From positions 950,785,842 through 950,849,841 of the forward strand of contig CM062817.1 of assembly GCA_031772625.1 (NCBI GenBank): 64,000 nucleotides of DNA. Direction: 5' to 3'. The translations under genes and the position numbers were made by a program. This document shows, piece by piece, positions 58,595 through 64,000 of the stretch. The notes below the pieces were generated by a model that saw nothing but the letters and a program-made list of their open reading frames with translations, ran no database searches and was not told the DNA's origin. Positions within the stretch are counted from its first letter, which is position 1. Each line of letters opens with the position of its first letter. The stretch is from Pinus tabuliformis. Its lineage: Eukaryota > Streptophyta > Pinopsida > Pinales > Pinaceae.

Positions 58595-59990
58595 TTGTTA
58601 GATAGAAGTAAGTGGCTGGATTTTTTCTTGCAAGAAGGGTTGTTGTTTAAAAGAAATCAGTTTTGCATACCAAATTTTTTTATGAGAGAAAATTTAACTA
58701 AGGAGAAACATAGTGGTGGACTTGGAGTACATTTTGGTGCAGACAAAACTTATGAGGAGGTGAGTCAATTTTATTTTTGGCCAAAGATGAGATCTGAAGT
58801 GGAGAAGTATGTGAAGAATTGTAAAGTCTATTAGTATGCAAAGTGAAGGAGCCAAAACACAGGTTTGTATGTTCCATTACTTATTCCAGATAGACCTTGG
58901 GATATGGTAAGTATGGGCTTTGTTTTGGGTTTGCCGAAAACTCAAAGAGGTAATGATTCAATTTATGTTGTGGTTGACAGAATTTCAAAAATGCCACATT
59001 TTATTCCATGTTATAAAACCAGTGATGCTACTCACATTGCTAATTTGTTTTTTAAGGAGATTGTAATATTGCATGGGTTACCTAAGGGCATTGTTTCAGA
59101 CAAGGACACCAAATTTTTTGGTCATTTATGGAGGACATTGTGGAAGAAACTTGGTATTAAACTGAGTTTTAGTTCAACTTATCATCGTCGGACTGATGGA
59201 AAGACTAGAGTTGTAAATAGAAGCTTTGGTAATCTTCTTAGAAGTCTTGCAGGTGAACATCAAAAATAGTGGGATCAAGTTTTAGCATAGGCTTAATATG
59301 CTTATAATGATTCTCCTAACCAGAGTACAGGGCAGAGTCCATTCTATATAGTTTATGGAATGAATCCAAGCAGAGTGTCTGAATTGAGAGACTTGGGAAA
59401 AGCCGAGATGAGAAGTGCTAAGGGAGAATATTTTGCTTTAGATATTCAAGAAATATATGAATAGGTAAAGCAACAGTTACAGGACAACAACATAAAGCAC
59501 AAAAGCAGAGTAGATTTGAAAAAGAGAGAAGTTAATTTTGAGGTTGGAGATTTGGTTCTAGCACACCCGAGGAAAGAAAGATTTCCAAAAAGGGAGTATA
59601 ACAAGTTAAAATTTAAGAAAATTGGACGATGCAGAGTATTGAGGAAATTTTTTGCAAATGCATATGAGATCGAATTAACTGTTGATATTAGAATATCTCC
59701 AATTTTCAATGTTGTTGATTTGTATAGGTATGAAAGTTGAAATGCAGAGGATACGGCAGAAGACAAGGAAGAACAAGATCTTGATTGGGTAATACAGTTA
59801 CCTACAACAAAGGAATTGTAGCTAGAGAAGATATTGGATAAGAAATTGTTTAAGAAGATAAGGGGACAACAATATTTTTAGTATTTGGTCAAATGCAAGG
59901 ATCAACCAATTGTTGATATTACCTGGATGACAGATTCCATACTACAGAAGTTGGGCAGTTCTGTAGAGGAACTCATGGATAGGAGCCCAT
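58595..59990 (+). pseudogene. Element G integrase and chromodomain, broken
   Basis: The HHCC zinc-binding part reads HSGGLGVHFGADKTYEEVSQ and YVKNCKVY followed by a stop, so the second Cys is Tyr. In the core, the first catalytic Asp is Gly ([10 protein letters not shown], codon 58916-58918), the second is kept ([14 protein letters not shown]), and the Glu is Arg ([11 protein letters not shown], codon 59207-59209). Two of three catalytic acids are therefore lost. The GPY/F-like part follows (FEVGDLVLAHPRKERFPKRE, FKKIGRCRVLRKFFANAYEI). The C-terminus, YLVKCKDQPIVDITWMTDSI, resembles a chromodomain, which in related elements directs insertion by binding chromatin. Confidence 0.9.
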
Positions 59991-60013
59991 GAAGAATTTT
60001 TTCCTTAGGAGTC

Positions 60014-61283
60014 TTATGTAGGAGAATGAGACTTAGAGACAAAAGGCTTCGATTTTACTCCAAAAATACAAAGAAAATTTACAAGCAAAGGAGTGGGATC
60101 CTTTAGCTGTCGATTTATGAAGATTTGTAGATAGGATTTAGACTAGAATTCAAAGATTTGAACTATTTTGTAATTAATTCAAATATTTATACTTAGTTGA
60201 GATTCTCGAGGACAATATCATATAGAGTAGGTATTATCTAGAATTAGACAGATTTGATCCATTGATTGAGGATCTGATTGTTTGTATTGTAATGCTATTT
60301 ATGTAAGTTTTGAACTCGTGTAAAAGGATTTGGCTATGAAGAATTAGATTGAAAAATTGAAATATCTTTGTGTCTCTGTGTATTTTGTGCACGAGTGGTT
60401 AAATCCTGGAGGTTCTAATTTCCCTCGAAATATCTCTTGAGTGTGTTTCTTTCCAGTTCGGGCCTTTTGAATTAGAGTTTTGTAAAATCTTTGTTATCAC
60501 GCTTAAAAGCTTCCTTTCCTCTGTTTTGAAATAATTTGGTTATGCTTTAAGACCCCAAATAATATGACTTAGAGACAGGTTAAAGTAGTGGAAGTGCTAA
60601 ACCTTGGCGGAACGGAGAAAACCTGACCATTTCACTCTAAAACTAGGAGAAGAGCGAAGACCGTCTGATCAATAGATCCATAGATCTGATGGTGATCGCA
60701 TGTTAATAAGTGTGAACGTTGTTTTAGAAAAAGGATGCGATGAATTATTAAACTGATTTAATACTTCAGTTAATCACGACCTTCTGTTGGAGGGAGGGAG
60801 ATATGACGACAATTGAGTGGTTAACATGCACGAGATTTAATTTGGAAATCGGACACGATATCGTATGACTTATGATTTAATCCATGGAATTCCAAATTGA
60901 TCATAATATTTCGTTGTGAAGTTACAAGATCCAACGGATATTGTGTCAAAAAAGTATATGGCCTTTAATCCAGATTTCAGACCCGAGAAGTTAAAAACCG
61001 TAGCTTTGTTTTTTTTAGATTCCATGGGGAAATAAGGATATGTGGCAAAGGTGGATGTGATAGGTTTATGGGCCAGAGTATGATTTCCTTTCGGCTCTGT
61101 GGTAAGTGAAGTTCTACCATATTCCAAGTAATTTTAATAGTTCTGTTGTTTTAGTAGGATAGCTACATTTGGACGCAGATGACTAAAACTTCAAAGGAGA
61201 TTGAAGAAGAACTTCCACCTGTGCTTGAGGAGATTGTTTCCGAATTTGAACGATTGTGCCTTATGGCTGCAACCATACCACCA
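60014..61283 (+). repeat. Element G 3' LTR
   Basis: 1,270 bp, ending ACCACCA just before GACTT (61284-61288). The first base pair is mutated (TTATGTAGGAG instead of TGATG). It carries the same internal ATG frame (MTKTSKEIEEELPPVLEEIV, 61179). Confidence 0.9.
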
Positions 61284-61288
61284 GACTT

Positions 61289-61922
61289 CAAACAATATTG
61301 TCTCTCAAACTTACAAAGGGCTTTGAAAAAGAATAAGAATCCACGTCACCTTTTCAAGTTTGACCTTCAACGAATTGCCTTGGTTCCTTTTGAAATGAGA
61401 CTTTCCACAGGCACATCTTGATTCGTTGTGATGTAACAAATCGAAAAAAAAGTGTCTAGCTAACCTCTTAATGTGACAGAACATTTACCTTAGCGATTAA
61501 AAAACTTCCAATCTATTGAAATATGTGCACACAGTCAAACTTCCAGATTTACCTCACTCGTAGATTCCAGCAAAATGTAAATTGACTCTAAATCAAAAAA
61601 TTACAATAACATCTACTGTCAAAAAAATTTGGTTTGCTTAGATAGGTAGCCAGATTCCAACATGGTGCTCCAGTTCACCAAATTTATATGGACTGTCATG
61701 GTTTAGGTGGTTTTCCACAACACAAACCATCTCAAACACCTTACTGAATGTGAGCAGATAGATCATAGTAAACTATAACAGGACGGGAATATCCAAGCAA
61801 AACAGCACAATGAAAAAACAACACATCAACTCTCTAGAATGAAACCCTTGTAATGGCAGAAATGTCGGTCTCACACAGGAACATATTCAATATTTCTCTC
61901 AACCTAAATCTCTCATAACAGA
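61289..61922 (-). other. Element E leader and decayed primer-binding site
   Basis: The leader of copia E continues here from 54106, interrupted by element G. It has no gene. The primer-binding site lies at about 61901-61922 (minus strand TGTTATGAGAG, two changes from TGGTATCAGAG). Confidence 0.6.
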
Positions 61923-62239
61923 TGATAAAAGCATATACATACACACTCCAAAATGCAGCTATAGCTGCAAAATTTCATTAACAAATGAGAAACTCGAGTG
62001 GATTATATATGTTTTGCTGATCCCTTCTATTTATAACAGGAATTAAGTCGGTTACATCAAATAAAAAAATGAATTTGTAGGCAATGTTTCCCCTTCAAAT
62101 TCAATCGATGTTGGCCTTTCATATTTGAGGAGGTGAGACAGTGTGATTAGGCGGTGGAAACTCTTTGGAGTTTGAAGAATCATTGTACTGTCCATCAACA
62201 ACATAGGAAAACGACGTGAAATGATTAATTATTCTTACT
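61923..62239 (-). repeat. Element E 5' LTR (right)
   Basis: TGATAAAAGC...TTATTCTTACT, with the last base mutated from the CA end. The target duplication AATTC follows at 62240-62244. Confidence 0.9.
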
Positions 62240-62244
62240 AATTC

Positions 62245-63245
62245 ATTAGAAACTGGGAATCAATATTATACTTCTAAAAAAGGGGGAAATTATGGGCCTT
62301 TTAACAAGTATATACTTATTACAGGCTTAGAGAATGGTATCATTCATTTGAAAATGACTATGATTTGAAATAGGTTGAAAGATTCAATCATGCTACTACT
62401 TTGTGCACACCAGTCCAACTACCTTTTCTACAATTTGAATTTTTAAACTTTTTGTTCCCATACCTGCCTTATCAGTTCTCTTTTCACAGCTTGAGTTAGC
62501 CTTCTCTGGTTCAATGACATCATGTACTGCTTCAACTATTGGCCTGTTTATTATAGAATCCCAATTTTGAGACCTATATTCTAAGCTCACGTCATTCATT
62601 ACCTTTGTTATGGCAGCTAAGTAAAGAGATTTAACTTGGAATATTTTAACTGGGAGTGTCGATTTCATTTCCTTTCCTTGCAACAACTATGACGAAATCT
62701 TTCGATGCTAAAGGGAAGTTATTTTAAAAGGAAGACTTAAAAGTTTTTTTTGGTGTGTTTGTTCATGTGTCCAAGGTTGTGGTATGCTATTATATTGTGA
62801 AAAAAATAAATGATGTAGAACCAAAAAGAAAATGTCAACTATTGCATAGGCTAATGTAACCCATCATGCTCCAAGAGCATTAGTTACAGGTAGTTTTTAA
62901 TAAGGTTATGTTGATATGACCCCCTGTGCTCTAGGAGCACTTGTACAGGTTATTGTATATGAGGTCAAGTTGTAGAATTATCTCTTGAAGACATTCTATG
63001 CCCAGAATTATATCCTAGATAAGTAATGAATACTACAGAGGACCATGTATTCAATAAATGGTGGCAGTTCCATAGGATGGTTCAGTATCGAGACGGACCC
63101 ATCGTGCTCTGGGAGGTTGAGAAGAATTAATTCGGCAAAGTACGTCAATGTTGGTCAAAAGAAGTTATGTATTAAATAAATCGAATGGGAAGCCCAAACG
63201 CGTTGTGAGGAAAATAGTGGAAACCATGAGATTTCAAAGTGGATG
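62245..63245. other. Spacer with an unidentified minus-strand frame
   Basis: The minus-strand frame 62396-62686 (96 codons, from MLQGKEMKSTLPVKIFQVKS to VVGLVCTK) has normal protein-like composition but no motif I know. The plus-strand frame entering from 43537 ends at the TGA at 62366-62368. Between 62858 and 63120, three similar segments contain (C/G)TGCTC...GAGCA: near 62868, 62928 and 63103. No gene is called. Confidence 0.35.
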
Positions 63246-64000
63246 TGTTGAAAGTAGCAACAAGAAATGTTAAAAATAGCATCAAGAAAATCCTAATTTA
63301 ATTTGTTTTTGAATTAAATTAGGAATTAAATTGTAATTCTATTCTCGTAGCAGCTTATAGCAGTTAACTAAGTTAATTTGACTTAGTTGGCTCAGTAAAG
63401 TCAAGTTGGAAGTCTATCTAGAGTCATGTAGAGTGATCCCTAAATTCTAGGGACCCAAGTTGAGTTCTTATTGAGTTGTAATTCTTTAATTTAGTTAAAC
63501 TGAGTTAAATTCAGTTAAACTATTTCTAACTATTAGAGGAACTAGTCAGTGGTCAAGTGAATTAAATTGGATTTAATTCACATGCAATGAACAATGAGAT
63601 AATTGATAATTCACTAAAAAATAACTCATTCATGTAAGCTTTGAGGAAGACCTAGTTTAGATTTCAGGGACAATGTAATATTAGTTGTATAATTTTTTGA
63701 GTTATATAAATGGTGCCTGCAATTAGTAGAGGGCCTATGGATGGATTGCGCAGTTCTGGTGAGGGATTTTCCCAATTAATTATTGGATAATTCCCTTAAG
63801 GATTGCACAAGGAAGTAGGGGCTTGGAAGGAAATATATTTGGTTAAGTATTGGCTTGAGTTGGTTTGTGAAGAAGTGAGTGAGATTGTACTTGTGCAGAG
63901 ACTGTTCGGTTCAAAAAGCACTGTATTTTATTCTCAGATCTTCTGGTTAATAAAATATAGATAGTCATGGTCTTGAGCAGTTGCTTTCCCCGGGAAAATA
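63246..64000 (+). other. Possible LTR running off the window
   Basis: From TGTTGAAAGTAGCAACAAG at 63246 the sequence looks like an LTR. It has a TATA-like GTTATATAAATGG at 63701 and a poly(A)-signal-like AATAAAATATA near 63951. A perfect 12-bp hairpin lies at 63292-63323 and an 8-bp one at 63366-63388. No second copy lies in the window, so this stays tentative. Confidence 0.3.

Larger units (their letters stand above)
54112..61283 (+). mobile_element. Element G: Ty3/gypsy chromovirus, decayed
   Basis: A 7.2-kb Ty3/gypsy element on the plus strand inserted in the leader of copia E. LTRs 54112-55396 and 60014-61283 end in CCACCA, and the left begins TGATGCAGGAG. The target duplication is GACTT (54107-54111 and 61284-61288). 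The primer-binding site TGGTATCAAAG lies 4 nt after the left LTR (55401), close to the initiator-Met form. Order: gag, protease, reverse transcriptase, RNase H, integrase, chromodomain-like C-terminus. The chromodomain places it among plant chromoviruses. Stops and frameshifts occur in all genes. Confidence 0.92.
43638..62239 (-). mobile_element. Copia element E (host of F and G), decayed
   Basis: A Ty1/copia element on the minus strand whose borders are fixed by the target duplication AATTC (43633-43637 and 62240-62244). The LTRs are 43638-43970 and 61923-62239. The 5' LTR (right) abuts TGTTATGAGAGATTTAGGTT (minus strand), a decayed initiator-Met primer-binding site. The 3' LTR abuts the polypurine tract AATTAAGGGGGAGAA. 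Its interior (gag, protease, integrase, reverse transcriptase, RNase H) is split by F in the RNase H and by G in the leader. Without F and G it is about 5.5 kb. Many stops and frameshifts; the LTRs look about 80 percent alike by eye. Confidence 0.9.

Noticed and set aside
61168-61283. Apparent extra copy of the gag start after the right LTR of element G, suggesting a tandem pair of elements
   Set aside because: The homology ends exactly at CCACCA followed by the duplication GACTT on one side and a primer-binding site on the other. The segment is therefore part of the LTR.
63246-64000. LTR H (42861-43123) having its partner at 63246
   Set aside because: Only the first seven bases agree; the rest does not align.

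Overview
This window looks like intergenic DNA from a large-genome land plant, most likely a seed plant and possibly a gymnosperm. The placement rests on the kinds of elements seen: L1-type LINEs with a DUF4283-like ORF1 and a C-terminal RNase H, Ty1/copia elements primed by initiator-Met tRNA, a chromodomain-bearing Ty3/gypsy element, and two gag-only LTR elements. I see no intact host gene, rRNA, tRNA or CRISPR. Almost everything recognisable is decayed retrotransposon, separated by AT-rich DNA with old tandem repeats.

Layout, left to right. 1-4700: AT-rich DNA with short tandem repeats, a TA microsatellite and a decayed coding stretch of unknown family. 4717-11312: LINE-A (+), decayed. 11313-18010: A-rich DNA, tandem repeats, a second unknown decayed coding stretch (13059-14921) and a TATATACTAG-rich tract. 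18011-33238: LINE-B (-), split by a 7.8-kb LTR element (element C, 19045-26881, 1,042-bp LTRs, target duplication TCGCT) that carries gag and protease only. 33766-39630: copia element D (-) with 158-bp LTRs and target duplication TGACT. 39636-42860: diverged tandem duplications. 42861-43123: a single copia LTR with a primer-binding site (H). 43638-62239: copia element E (-), target duplication AATTC, itself hosting a gag-only element F (44283-50199, duplication GTTCA) and a chromovirus G (54112-61283, duplication GACTT). 62245-64000: AT-rich DNA with hairpins and possibly the start of another LTR.

The nesting gives a relative order: LINE-B before C, and E before F and G. The four complete LTR elements C, D, F and G each keep matching 5-bp target duplications, as does E, so their borders are firm although their genes are broken.

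The most unusual signal is in LINE-B. Downstream of RNase H there is a third reading frame that starts 14 nt before the ORF2 stop codon ends. It reads through the junction where element C is inserted, once C and one copy of its duplication are set aside, for 362 codons with only two internal stops. It is basic in the middle and coiled-coil-like at its end. A second unusual signal is a cluster of short hairpins with differing but still paired stems in the non-coding 3' half of element C (21253-22006).
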